From the NCBI GenBank assembly GCA_964243435.1, contig CAXTFM010000006.1:1-58346 (forward strand): a stretch of DNA of 58,346 bases, read 5' to 3'. The position numbers were made by a program, and so were the translations under genes. The notes under the pieces were generated by a model that ran no database searches, was not told the origin of the DNA, and saw nothing but the letters and a program-made list of their open reading frames with translations. Positions 7,853-15,706 of this stretch are shown piece after piece (position 1 is the first letter of the stretch; each line of letters opens with the position of its first letter). The DNA is from RH-AL1 sp964243435 (GTDB lineage: Bacteria; Pseudomonadota; Alphaproteobacteria; Rhizobiales; Beijerinckiaceae).

Positions 7853-8560
7853 ATGTACCCTCAGGACCACAGCGCGGCGTCCCGCCGGCAGGCGATCGCG
7901 ACTGAAACGGCGAAGATGCTGATCGAGGCCAGGGCCATCCTGTTCTTTGATGGCGAGCCGTTCACCTTCACCTCGGGCATGCGCAGCCCCGTCTACACGG
8001 ACATGCGCAAGATCATCGCCTACCCGCGCATCCGCACGCGCTTGATCGACTTCGCGGTCGAAACGATCGAGCGCGACCTCGGCTATGCCGCGCTCGACGT
8101 CGTGGCTGGCGGCGAGACAGCTGGCATCCCCTTCGCCGCCTGGATCGCAGACCGGCTTGCACTTCCGATGCAATACGTGCGCAAGAAGCCGAAGGGCTTC
8201 GGGCGCAACGCGCGCATCGAGGGCGAGGTGCGCGAGGGCGCGCGCGCCCTGCTCGTCGAGGATCTCGCGACGGACGGCGGCAGCAAGGTCGGGTTCGTCG
8301 AGGCGTTGCGCGATGCCGGGCAGCGCTGCGACGCCACCTTCGTGTTCTTCTTCTACGACATCTTCCCGAAGGCGCGTGACACGATGGCGGCGCTCGGCGT
8401 CGAACTGCACCACCTCGTGACTTGGCGCGACGTGCTCACCGTCGCCCGCACGCGTGCGAGCTTCACCCCGGCGGTGCTCGACACGGTGGAGGCGTTCCTC
8501 GACGCGCCGCTGGCCTGGTCGGCCTCGAACGGCGGTGTTGCGCAATTGCAGCCGGGTTGA
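7853..8560 (+). CDS. pyrE: orotate phosphoribosyltransferase
   Basis: Fifth step of de novo pyrimidine synthesis: orotate plus PRPP gives orotidine 5'-phosphate. The 235-residue protein has the flexible-loop segment YVRKKPKGFG with the catalytic lysines, and the PRPP-binding motif ALLVEDLATDGGSK. Length and the FTFTSGMRSPVYTD segment fit the alphaproteobacterial form. The start at 7853 has no obvious Shine-Dalgarno, but the residues upstream of the first conserved helix are short and plausible. It is divergent from the sterol-desaturase-type gene, leaving 188 bp for two promoters. Confidence 0.95.
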   Translation: MYPQDHSAASRRQAIATETAKMLIEARAILFFDGEPFTFTSGMRSPVYTDMRKIIAYPRIRTRLIDFAVETIERDLGYAALDVVAGGETAGIPFAAWIADRLALPMQYVRKKPKGFGRNARIEGEVREGARALLVEDLATDGGSKVGFVEALRDAGQRCDATFVFFFYDIFPKARDTMAALGVELHHLVTWRDVLTVARTRASFTPAVLDTVEAFLDAPLAWSASNGGVAQLQPG

Positions 8561-8645
8561 TGAAACGCCGTCGCGCCAGCGCTTGCCGCCCTGTTGACGC
8601 AAAGGGAAGGCTTTGTGGCGCACGAAGAAGGGAGTTGCCGGTCCG

Positions 8646-9212
8646 ATGACCTATCCGGTGCGACGTCGATCGATCGTCCTGTTCAGGGCCAGCCGCGAGA
8701 CCGTGGTGCTGCTCGCCTCCGCGACGGCGTTCACCTTGGTCCTCGCCCACGCTGCCCACCGGCGCCCGGAGCCCGCACCCGCCGGGCCGCAGGTCGTGCA
8801 ACAAGGCTGGACCGGCCAACTCGCCGATGTGGCGATCGATGCGCCGCGCGCGTCCGAACCGCTGACCTCCGCGTCGCTCGTCGTGCCGAGCGCCGCGCTG
8901 CCCGCCCCGGTCGTCGTGCCGGCGAGCGGGACGACCCCGCCCGCCGCAAACGTCGCCGCCGCGCGTCAACCGGCGTCGGCCAAGGCACGGAGCTGCGACC
9001 TGCCCTCCTGCGCGCCGATCAAACTCGGCCCGCAACCCGTCGCGACGCCGGCCCTCAAGCAGGTCGCTTCCGCCGAGCCGGCGCGTCCGCGGAGCGAGGA
9101 CGGCGCCGGTCTCATCGGCAAGCTCAACCCGCTGAAGCACCTGCCCGATGCCGTCCGCCATCCGTTCGATTACGCCGGCGACGCCGTGTCGAGCTGGATC
9201 AGGCGGCTGTGA
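8646..9212 (+). CDS. hypothetical membrane-anchored protein
   Basis: A 188-residue protein with one amino-terminal membrane segment (TVVLLASATAFTLVLAHAA) after a basic head, so it is probably anchored with most of the chain in the periplasm. The middle is low-complexity Ala/Pro/Val. A conserved-looking end (CDLPSCAPIKLG, then GLIGKLNPLKHLPDAVRHPF) contains two cysteines that could form a disulfide. The ATG at 8646 follows GGGAG; a TTG at 8613 in the same frame is an alternative. I recognise no family. It lies 85 bp downstream of pyrE in the same direction. Confidence 0.7.
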   Translation: MTYPVRRRSIVLFRASRETVVLLASATAFTLVLAHAAHRRPEPAPAGPQVVQQGWTGQLADVAIDAPRASEPLTSASLVVPSAALPAPVVVPASGTTPPAANVAAARQPASAKARSCDLPSCAPIKLGPQPVATPALKQVASAEPARPRSEDGAGLIGKLNPLKHLPDAVRHPFDYAGDAVSSWIRRL

Positions 9213-9243
9213 ACCCGCGCGCCGGCGGTATGGCGCGTCAATT

Positions 9244-9459
9244 TTACAGGCCTTCGAGGTAGAGGCGTCCGAGCAGCGGGCCGAAGTAGATCGGGAGAAC
9301 GTCGTCGCACACCGGATCGAAGAGGCTGTGCAGGTTGCGACCGATGTCGGCGACCAGCGGCGACTCGATGTCCGTCGCCGCGAGCTTGTCGAGGTCGAGC
9401 AGGCGATGGCGCGTCGCGTCCTCGCACGACGTGCTTGTCTTCCGGGCTGCGTTGGACAT
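9244..9459 (-). CDS. small NepR-like (anti-sigma factor type) protein
   Basis: A 71-residue protein, ATG preceded by GGAAGG. A GTG 18 bases further upstream would add six residues. The carboxy-terminal part (residues 37-67: ADIGRNLHSLFDPV, then DDVLPIYFGPLLGRL) follows the NepR pattern of two helices, I/L-G-x-x-L-x-x-x-Y/F-D-x-V and (D/E)-x-x-x-P-x-x-F-x-x-L-L-x-x-L. NepR sequesters the general-stress sigma factor EcfG and is in turn bound by PhyR in alphaproteobacteria. Neither phyR nor ecfG is in the window, and the arginine normally before the Phe is Tyr here. It may be a second, diverged NepR or a short protein that shares the fold. It follows gor in the same direction. Confidence 0.6.
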   Translation of the reverse strand: MSNAARKTSTSCEDATRHRLLDLDKLAATDIESPLVADIGRNLHSLFDPVCDDVLPIYFGPLLGRLYLEGL

Positions 9460-9510
9460 GGCGCCTTCCGCTGTCACGCTTGATGGTTCAGCGTGATCAC
9501 TCTTGGTTAA

Positions 9511-9528
9511 CGGCGCGTTAAAGCGCCG
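9511..9528 (-). terminator. hairpin after gor
   Basis: A 6-bp stem (CGGCGC with GCGCCG) around a 6-nt loop lies 15 nt past the gor stop, between gor and the NepR-like gene. There is no T-run, so termination efficiency is uncertain. Confidence 0.3.
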
Positions 9529-9542
9529 CGTCGGCAGCGCAC

Positions 9543-10958
9543 TCAGGCGGCGGCGTCGGCCATGCCGGGGCCGCTCGCCTCGTTGGCGATGCGTTCGTGA
9601 CGGACCCGCCGCGTGCGCAGCGTGACGAGTTCCTCGGCCGAGGTGGGATGCACGGCGCAGGTCCGGTCGAAGTCGGCCTTGGTGACGCCGGCCTTGACGG
9701 CGATGCCGACGAGCTGCGCCATCTCGCCGGCATCCTCGCCGAGGATGTGGACGCCGAGCACCACGTCGGTGTTGCCGTCGACGACGATCTTCATCACCAC
9801 CGTTTCGTCGCGCCCCGACAGCGCCGCTTTCATCGGCTTGAACGAAGCGGCGTAGACGTCGACGCAGTCGTGCATGCCCTTGGCCTGCTCCTCGGTGATG
9901 CCGACGGTGCCGATCTCGGGGGTGGTGAACACGGCCGTCGCTACCACGTCGTGGTCGGCGAGAACGTCGTGATGACCGAACACGCTGTCGGCGAAAGCCT
10001 GCCCCTCGCGGATCGCCACGGGGGTCAGCGCGATACGGTCGGTGACGTCACCGACGGCGTAGATTGACGGAACGCTGCTGCGCGACGTGGCATCGACGCG
10101 GATCTCGCCCTTGCGCCCGAGCTCGACGCCGGCTGCCTCAAGCCCGAGGTCCTCGGTATTGGGCGCGCGTCCCGTCGCGATCAGCACCTGATCGCAGGCG
10201 ATGGGGTCGCCGTCCTTCAGCGATACGAGGAGTCCGTCGCCGTCCCTGTCGATGCGGCTGAGCAGCGTGTTCATGCGGAAGTCGATGCCGGCGTGGCCGA
10301 GTGCGTCGCGTACCCCTTCGCGCATGTCCTCGTCGAAGCCGCGCAGGATGTTGGCGCTGCGGTTCACCAGCGTGACCGCCGCGCCGAGACGCGTGAAAAC
10401 GGAGGCGAACTCCACGCCGATGTACCCACCGCCGACGATCAGCAGGCGCTTGGGGAAGACCGGCAGATCGAAGATGTCGTTGGAGCTGATCGCGAGTTCG
10501 TGCCCCGGCAACTCGGGCGGCAGCACCGGGCGGCCGCCCGTCGCGACGAGGATGGTGCCCGCTCCGATGCGCCGGCCGCCGGTCAGCTCCACCGTGTGCG
10601 GGTCGACGATCGTGGCGCGCGCGTCGTGGATCGTCACGCCGGCCTTCTTCAGATTGGCCACGTAGATGCCCGACAGGCGCGAGATTTCGCGCTCCTTGCC
10701 GTCGACAAGGCGGCGCCAGTCGAACGTCACGGGTGGCACGACCCATCCGAAGCCGGCCGCGTCGGCGAAGGCGTCGGCGAATCGGCTGGCATAGACCATC
10801 AGCTTCTTGGGGACGCAGCCGCGGATGACGCAGGTGCCGCCGAAGCGGAATTCTTCCGCGATCTGCACGTGGGCGCCGTGTTGCGCCGCGATGCGCGCCG
10901 CGCGCGTGCCGCCCGACCCCGCCCCGATGACGAACAGGTCGCACTCATAGCTCGTCAC
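9543..10958 (-). CDS. gor: glutathione-disulfide reductase
   Basis: NADPH-dependent flavoenzyme that keeps glutathione reduced in the cytoplasm. The 471-residue protein has the FAD-binding GAGSGGTRAARIAA motif, the redox-active disulfide in GGTCVIRGCVPKKL, the NADPH-binding GGGYIGVEFA motif, the second FAD segment YAVGDVTDRIALTP, and the carboxy-terminal HPTSAEE motif with the catalytic His-Glu pair. The GTG at 10958 overlaps the stop of the DUF2059 gene in a GTGA arrangement and gives the standard amino terminus; an in-frame start further up would run into that gene. The order rpiA, DUF2059, gor is common in Hyphomicrobiales. Confidence 0.95.
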   Translation of the reverse strand: MTSYECDLFVIGAGSGGTRAARIAAQHGAHVQIAEEFRFGGTCVIRGCVPKKLMVYASRFADAFADAAGFGWVVPPVTFDWRRLVDGKEREISRLSGIYVANLKKAGVTIHDARATIVDPHTVELTGGRRIGAGTILVATGGRPVLPPELPGHELAISSNDIFDLPVFPKRLLIVGGGYIGVEFASVFTRLGAAVTLVNRSANILRGFDEDMREGVRDALGHAGIDFRMNTLLSRIDRDGDGLLVSLKDGDPIACDQVLIATGRAPNTEDLGLEAAGVELGRKGEIRVDATSRSSVPSIYAVGDVTDRIALTPVAIREGQAFADSVFGHHDVLADHDVVATAVFTTPEIGTVGITEEQAKGMHDCVDVYAASFKPMKAALSGRDETVVMKIVVDGNTDVVLGVHILGEDAGEMAQLVGIAVKAGVTKADFDRTCAVHPTSAEELVTLRTRRVRHERIANEASGPGMADAAA

Positions 10959-11554
10959 AGGTCGTGGCCCTTCTTCTTCATTTCCTGGCGCACCCGGTCC
11001 ATCATGTTGATGGAAATCTTCTGCTGCCACGCCTGCATGCCCGACACCAGTTGGTTGAGGAAAAGGGGCTGGGCGCCGACGTAACGCCGGCCGGCGTCGC
11101 TGTTGAAGAACGCAAGGATGGCGTCGATGTCCGTCTCCGACAAGAGGGATGCGTAGATCAGCGCGGACTGCTCGATCATCTCGTCCGATTGCCTATCGAA
11201 CTCGGGACGAAGCTGGTCGAGGACGGCGATCATGTCATGCACCAGGTCCGGCCGCGCCTGCGTCAGCGTGTTGCCGATCTGGTCCATGAATTCGGGAATG
11301 ATGATCTGGAACGAGCGGGAAATGCCGGTCGCAAGGATAAGCTGGCGGGCCTTGGCGACGTGTTCGGCCGTGGGTCGGGCGCCCGGCGCGGATGGGTGCG
11401 GCGCGAGGCTGGAGGTCGCGTCGATCGTCGGGTCGGCGAGGACGGGCGTGGTCGCGAGAAGGCTGGCGAGGAGAAGCGCCGATGCCGCGCGCGCGGGATG
11501 CGTCGCCGTTGCCCTTCGCCGCCGCCCGGTGTCCCTGCATCGTCCGTACGTCAT
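10955..11554 (-). CDS. DUF2059 domain periplasmic protein
   Basis: About 199 residues: a long basic head (MTYGRCRDTGRRRRA), a hydrophobic signal segment (ASALLLASLLATTPVLA), then the DUF2059 helical domain (KARQLILATGISRSFQIIIPE to the ETDIDAILAFFNSDAGRRYV segment). A GTG two codons upstream is an alternative start, and neither has a clear ribosome binding site. The family is found in the periplasm of many Gram-negative bacteria without a proven function. In this lineage it is regularly placed between rpiA and gor, and here its stop overlaps the gor start by 4 nt, so the two are co-translated. Confidence 0.85.
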   Translation of the reverse strand: MTYGRCRDTGRRRRATATHPARAASALLLASLLATTPVLADPTIDATSSLAPHPSAPGARPTAEHVAKARQLILATGISRSFQIIIPEFMDQIGNTLTQARPDLVHDMIAVLDQLRPEFDRQSDEMIEQSALIYASLLSETDIDAILAFFNSDAGRRYVGAQPLFLNQLVSGMQAWQQKISINMMDRVRQEMKKKGHDL

Positions 11555-11589
11555 GCGCACGAGGCAACACCATCCAACCTCGGCATCAA

Positions 11590-12324
11590 TCAGGCTTCCG
11601 GGTGGCCGAGGATTGTCACCTCGCCCGCGGACGTCCCGGCAATGACGGCCGATGCCATGCCGAGGAAGAGACCGTGCTCGACGACGCCAGGGATGGACGC
11701 GAGACGCGCGGCCAGGGCCTCCGGATCGGGAATGCGGCCGAAGCGGCAGTCCAGGATCAAATGGCCGCCATCGGTCACGTAATCGTGTCCATCGGTGGTG
11801 CGGAGGTCGACGGTGCCCTTGCAGCCGCTGCGCTGCGCCGCTTCCGTCACCGCGCGCCGCGTCGCCGCCAACCCGAAGCGGTTGACCTCGACCGGCAGGG
11901 GGAATCGGCCGAGCACGTCGACCGCCTTGCTTGCATCGGCGATGACGATCATGCGGCGCGACGCCGCTGCCGTGATCTTTTCCCGCAGCAGCGCGCCCCC
12001 GCCGCCCTTGATGAGGCGCAGGGCGGGGTCGTATTCGTCGGCCCCGTCCACCGTGAGGTCGAGAAGCGGCTCCTCGTCGAGGCTGGCGAGCGTGATGCCG
12101 AGGCGTTTCGCCTGCGTGGCGGTGCGCTCGGAGGTCGGCACGCAGGTCACGGCCAAGCCGGACGCCACGCGTTCGCCGAGCAGCGCGACGAACTCGCTCG
12201 CCGTCGAGCCCGTGCCGAGCCCGACCTTCATGCCGTTGCGGATGTAAGTCAGGGCATGTGCGGCGGCGGCGCGTTTGGCCTGGGCGAAGTCGTGTGGCGC
12301 ATCATCGGGAGAAGCGTCTTCCAT
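11590..12324 (-). CDS. rpiA: ribose-5-phosphate isomerase A
   Basis: Interconverts ribose 5-phosphate and ribulose 5-phosphate in the non-oxidative pentose phosphate pathway. The 244-residue sequence contains the family signatures VGLGTGSTASEFV (phosphate loop), DLTVDGADEYDP with the catalytic acid residues, LIKGGGGALLREK with the conserved lysine, and DASKAVDVLGRFPLPVEV. It is the first gene of the rpiA-DUF2059-gor cluster, with 35 bp before the DUF2059 start. Nothing unusual is visible. Confidence 0.96.
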   Translation of the reverse strand: MEDASPDDAPHDFAQAKRAAAAHALTYIRNGMKVGLGTGSTASEFVALLGERVASGLAVTCVPTSERTATQAKRLGITLASLDEEPLLDLTVDGADEYDPALRLIKGGGGALLREKITAAASRRMIVIADASKAVDVLGRFPLPVEVNRFGLAATRRAVTEAAQRSGCKGTVDLRTTDGHDYVTDGGHLILDCRFGRIPDPEALAARLASIPGVVEHGLFLGMASAVIAGTSAGEVTILGHPEA

Positions 12325-12456
12325 GGTCCATCGCTGCGCATGGAGTGAAGGATGGAGGAGGACGGCTGGCGCCCCCCGCGGCTTCTAGCAAAGCCGGCGC
12401 GGCGGCGCGCGGCAAAAAACTCGGCCACGCGGGGGAGCCGACGCGGAGCGCGCGCA

Positions 12457-12831
12457 TCACTTCGATTGCGGCGTGCACACGACGTTTTCACTGAGCACGA
12501 AGCAGATCGACATAGCGCCGGTGCGCAGGTCGACGCGCCAGATGCCGGCCTCCTGCTCGTGACGCGACGAGATGAGGGCGTAGTCGCTCGACCCCTGCGG
12601 CCCGGCGCCCTGCCCCGGCTGGTAGCACAGCGTCACGCCGACCGGCGATCCTTCCTTCAACGCGAACTGGCAGGCGGCGACCTCCCCGGTCGCCTTGTCG
12701 AGCCGGTAGATACGGTTGAGGTCGATCTGCGGCGCGGCGAGGAAGTCGTAGCTTCCGGCGGCGTGGGCCGGGGTGGTGCAGCATAGGGCACCGAGTGCGG
12801 CGGCAAGCGCCGCGCGTGGAAAAAACGGCAT
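12457..12831 (-). CDS. hypothetical secreted protein
   Basis: A 124-residue protein with a clear signal peptide (residues 1-24, ending ALCCTTPAHAA). The mature part has four spaced cysteines (CQF, LCYQPG, ICFVL, VVCTPQ) that could form two disulfides, and beta-strand-rich segments such as RIYRLDKATGEVAACQF and GIWRVDLRTGAMSICFV. These two segments look like a repeated unit ('[I/R]-Y/W-R-[L/V]-D-x-x-T-G-x-[V/M]-x-x-C'), suggesting two copies of a small beta module. I recognise no named family. It is followed at 113 bp by the tRNA-Phe gene on the same strand. Confidence 0.7.
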   Translation of the reverse strand: MPFFPRAALAAALGALCCTTPAHAAGSYDFLAAPQIDLNRIYRLDKATGEVAACQFALKEGSPVGVTLCYQPGQGAGPQGSSDYALISSRHEQEAGIWRVDLRTGAMSICFVLSENVVCTPQSK

Positions 12832-12943
12832 CGGACCCTCAATGGATCGCCGTCTGCTACCCGCGCGCGATGGCTTTTACGCGGCAGCATACCTGCTCAA
12901 AGGTGCGACGCACGAAAAGGGGAGGTGACACATCAGCCAGCCG

Positions 12944-13019
12944 TGGTGCCCAGGGGCGGAATCGAACCACCGACACTGCGATTTTCAGTCGCATGCTCTA
13001 CCAACTGAGCTACCTGGGC
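12944..13019 (-). tRNA. tRNA-Phe (GAA)
   Basis: A 76-nt cloverleaf read on the minus strand. The acceptor GCCCAGG pairs with CCTGGGC, the discriminator is A, and CCA is encoded. The anticodon loop CTGAAAA gives anticodon GAA. The D-arm and the T-loop (TTCGATT) are canonical. It lies between ccrM and the secreted-protein gene, all on the same strand. Confidence 0.97.
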
Positions 13020-13057
13020 ATGCCGCACGATGCTGAGCGAGCCAGCGGCGACGCGCC

Positions 13058-14278
13058 TTATAGAAAGCCGCCCGGCTCTTGTCCAGCATCGGCGGTGGGC
13101 TGCCCGTCGGCCATCGCGCGGTAGGCTTGGCGCGCCTCGTCGAGCGGGCGCCAGCCTTCCGGCGTCGAGCGCTGCCAGAAGGTCCAGCCGTTGCAGGAGG
13201 GCGTGCCCTGCACCAGTGCCCCAAGCTTGTGGATCGATCCGCCGATCGCGCCGAGCGCTACGGTGCCGTCGGCGCGCACCACCACCTGATGGCGCGCCGA
13301 CGGGTCGCGCAGTACCGATCCCGGAGTGACCAGGCCCGCCTCGACCACCGATGCGAAGCTGACGCGTAGCTCCGACCGCTTGCTCGGCATGTCCGCCAGC
13401 AATTCGGGTCCTAGCGGCACGACGGCGTCGATGCGCGCGCGGGCGGCCGTAGCATAGCCGGCCTCGCGCTCGATGCCGACGAAGCGACGTCCGAGCCGCT
13501 TCGCCACGGCCCCGGTGGTGCCCGACCCAAAGAAGGGGTCGAGCACGAGGTCGCCGGGCTTCGTCGCCGACAGCAGCATGCGGGCGATCAGCGCTTCGGG
13601 CTTCTGCGTCGGGTGGACCTTGCGGCCGGCCTCGTCCTTGAGGCGCTCGGCGCCGGTGCAAATGGGGAAGAACCAGTCCGAGCGCATCTGCGTGTCGTCG
13701 TTGGCCGCCTTGAGGGCCTCGTAGTTGAAGGTGTAGGCCTTGCACTCTGCGCTGCGCGATGCCCAGATCACGGTCTCGTGGGCGTTGGTGAAGCGCCGGC
13801 CGCGGAAGTTCGGCATCGGGTTGGCCTTGCGCCACACGATGTCGTTGAGGATCCAGAAGCCCTGGTCCTGGAGGGCCGACCCGACGCGGAAGATGTTGTG
13901 GTACGAGCCGATCACGAACAGCGTGGCATTTTTCTTCATCACGCGGCGCACCGCGGCGAGCCATGCGCGCGTGAAGCGATCATAGTCGGCGAAGCTCGCG
14001 AATTGATCCCAGGCGTCGTCGACGGCGTCGACCGTGCTGTGGTCCGGCCGCGACAGGGTACCTTCGAGCTGCAGGTTGTAAGGCGGATCGGCGAAGACGA
14101 GATCAAAGCTGTCGGCCGGTAATGCGGCGAGATGCTCAATGCAATCGCCCAAAAGCACGGTGTCGAGCGGCAGCTCCGCAGTCGACACGGCACGGAGGCT
14201 CCGGACTCGGGACGTCTCAGTACGCAAAACCTTTAGCTGAGACTTCGAGCCGGGCACACCGGCCTGTGCGATACTCAT
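13058..14278 (-). CDS. ccrM: CcrM, cell-cycle-regulated adenine-N6 DNA methyltransferase (GANTC)
   Basis: Methylates the adenine in GANTC and, in Caulobacter and rhizobia, is needed for normal cell-cycle progression. The 406-residue beta-class enzyme has motif IV DPPY at about residues 64-67, the WRKANPMPNFRGRRF target segment, and motif I DPFFGSGTTGAVA near the middle. It also has the carboxy-terminal RAMA-type domain (GSVLRDPSARHQVVVRADG, WTFWQRSTP) that separates CcrM from plain type-II methyltransferases. ATG 14278 is used; a later GTG before STAELPLDTVLLGDC would give a shorter amino terminus and cannot be excluded. A large hairpin lies between it and rnhB. Confidence 0.94.
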   Translation of the reverse strand: MSIAQAGVPGSKSQLKVLRTETSRVRSLRAVSTAELPLDTVLLGDCIEHLAALPADSFDLVFADPPYNLQLEGTLSRPDHSTVDAVDDAWDQFASFADYDRFTRAWLAAVRRVMKKNATLFVIGSYHNIFRVGSALQDQGFWILNDIVWRKANPMPNFRGRRFTNAHETVIWASRSAECKAYTFNYEALKAANDDTQMRSDWFFPICTGAERLKDEAGRKVHPTQKPEALIARMLLSATKPGDLVLDPFFGSGTTGAVAKRLGRRFVGIEREAGYATAARARIDAVVPLGPELLADMPSKRSELRVSFASVVEAGLVTPGSVLRDPSARHQVVVRADGTVALGAIGGSIHKLGALVQGTPSCNGWTFWQRSTPEGWRPLDEARQAYRAMADGQPTADAGQEPGGFL

Positions 14279-14345
14279 GAACACACGCTTCAACGCAACC
14301 GAACAACAAGGATGACCGTGCCGCGTCGAGGTAAAAGGCGCGTTA

Positions 14346-14399
14346 GAGGCGGCGTGACCGGCCTGTGTTCTTTTCGGACAGGCCGGCGTGCGCCGCCTC
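14346..14399 (-). terminator. large two-part stem-loop between rnhB and ccrM
   Basis: An outer 9-bp stem (GAGGCGGCG with CGCCGCCTC) and an inner perfect 9-bp stem (CCGGCCTGT with ACAGGCCGG) are separated by a small internal loop of 3 and 4 nt, with an 11-nt terminal loop. It starts 16 nt after the rnhB stop. No T-run follows. It probably stops or stabilises the rnhB transcript and insulates the ccrM promoter. Confidence 0.6.
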
Positions 14400-14414
14400 C
14401 GCCAAGAGCGCACC

Positions 14415-15131
14415 CTACTCCGCGAGCAGTGCCCGAACCGGCGCGAAGGAGCGACGGTGGCAGGGGCAGACGCCGTGCGTGCGCAAAGCGGCGAGGTGCC
14501 CCCGCGTGGGATAACCGACGTGCCGCTCGAAACCGTAGGCTGGATGATGAACGCCGAGGCGGCGCATCAGCCGGTCACGCGTCACCTTGGCGACAACGGA
14601 GGCGGCAGCGATGGACAGGGCGCGCGCATCACCCCCGACCAGGGTTTCGCCGCCGCACGGCAGGCCGGCAGGCATGTCGTTGCCATCGATCAGCAGGTAG
14701 GTCGGCGCGACGGCCAGCGCCGAAACGGCGCGCCGCATCGCGGCGAGGCTCGCGCGGCGTATGTTGATCGCGTCGACCTCCTCGGCGCTGACAAGCGCGA
14801 CTGCGACCGCAGTCGCGCTTGCCATGACGCAGCGGTACGCGTGCTCGCGTGCGCCGGCGGAAAGGCGTTTCGAATCATCGACGCCCATTGGAAGCCGGGC
14901 CGGGTCGAGGATGACGGCGGCCGCGCAGACAGGACCGGCGAGGGGGCCCCTGCCGACCTCGTCGACACCGGCGACCGGCCAGAGGCCTCCGGCAAGAAGC
15001 CCTCGTTCCCGATGGAAATCCGCGATCGTCCTGCTCCTCGTCGTCCAAAGGCAACGCGTGAAGGCGACTTTGAGCCGATCCCTGCCGGTGCTAGATCGAA
15101 GGCAGACGTGTGTTGAGTGGGAGTGGGCCAT
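14415..15131 (-). CDS. rnhB: ribonuclease HII
   Basis: Removes RNA from RNA-DNA hybrids and starts excision of misincorporated ribonucleotides. The catalytic core begins with VAGVDEVGRGPLAGPV (acidic DEVGRG motif) and continues with DSKRLSAGAR, LLIDGND and SIAAASVVAKVTRD, with the final acidic region normal. From the core back to 15131 there is no ATG, GTG or TTG in frame, so the ATG at 15131 is the nearest standard start. That gives 238 residues, with a non-conserved head of about 45. Its start codon shares bases with the ATG of the divergent gene at 15130. A non-standard start nearer the core, such as the ATC after AGGAGCAGGACG, is possible. Confidence 0.9.
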   Translation of the reverse strand: MAHSHSTHVCLRSSTGRDRLKVAFTRCLWTTRSRTIADFHRERGLLAGGLWPVAGVDEVGRGPLAGPVCAAAVILDPARLPMGVDDSKRLSAGAREHAYRCVMASATAVAVALVSAEEVDAINIRRASLAAMRRAVSALAVAPTYLLIDGNDMPAGLPCGGETLVGGDARALSIAAASVVAKVTRDRLMRRLGVHHPAYGFERHVGYPTRGHLAALRTHGVCPCHRRSFAPVRALLAE

Positions 15132-15672
15132 GGACAATGAAACGCCGGTGGGTGAGGCGCCGAGCACCGGCCTGCCGCGCGCGCAACCGTTCGACGCGAC
15201 GTCCGCGCCGCCGCGCAAGCAGAACCTGACGACCTATGTCGATGCGGCGGGTCCGGGCGAGGGAAGGGTCCGCACCGGCGTCTTTTCGCATCTGGTGAAG
15301 GACGACGACGACATCGCCGGCCTCGTCGCCTATTCGATCTACAAGCAGCACAAGCTCGACTGGCTGCGCGCCTTCGAGGAAACGAAGGGGCGCCCGCCGA
15401 ACGACGACGAACTCGCCTCCTACTTCATCGGGGAAGGCACGCCGCGCCGTATCGCCACCTACCGCCACCTTGCGGAGGCGACACTGTCGGGGCAGGGGCC
15501 GGACATTGGCGGGACGCCCGGCGCCGTCCGGGATGGCGGCCGCCGTCGCGCCCCGAGCTTCACCGACCGCCACACGCTGGCTCCGAACCTGATCGCCGCC
15601 TATGCCCTGATCGCCGTGCTGTTCGTGATCGGGTTCTGGCTGGCCCTGCACTACACCGTGGCATCGCACTGA
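15130..15672 (+). CDS. hypothetical protein with carboxy-terminal membrane anchor
   Basis: A 180-residue protein with a strong ribosome binding site (GGGAG, 7 nt before ATG). It has a disordered head, a compact conserved-looking core (DDDDIAGLVAYSIYKQHKLDWL, then a helix containing GRPPNDDEL and RRIATYRHLAEATL), a second linker, and one membrane helix close to the end (LIAAYALIAVLFVIGFWLAL). This tail-anchored design places the core in the cytoplasm. Similar 'LVAYxxYKxHKxxW' proteins occur in Hyphomicrobiales as conserved hypotheticals; I know of no function. A possible -35/-10 pair (TTGAGC, 16 bp, TAGATC) lies upstream within the rnhB head region. Confidence 0.8.
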   Translation: MDNETPVGEAPSTGLPRAQPFDATSAPPRKQNLTTYVDAAGPGEGRVRTGVFSHLVKDDDDIAGLVAYSIYKQHKLDWLRAFEETKGRPPNDDELASYFIGEGTPRRIATYRHLAEATLSGQGPDIGGTPGAVRDGGRRRAPSFTDRHTLAPNLIAAYALIAVLFVIGFWLALHYTVASH

Positions 15673-15706
15673 GCGCGTGCGGCAGGAACGCCGCCTTGCG
15701 TGCGCG

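Noticed and set aside
9460..9542. EcfG-type promoter (GGAAC, 16-17 bp, GTT) upstream of the NepR-like gene
   Set aside because: No GGAAC box is present in the gap, so regulation by the general stress sigma factor cannot be claimed.
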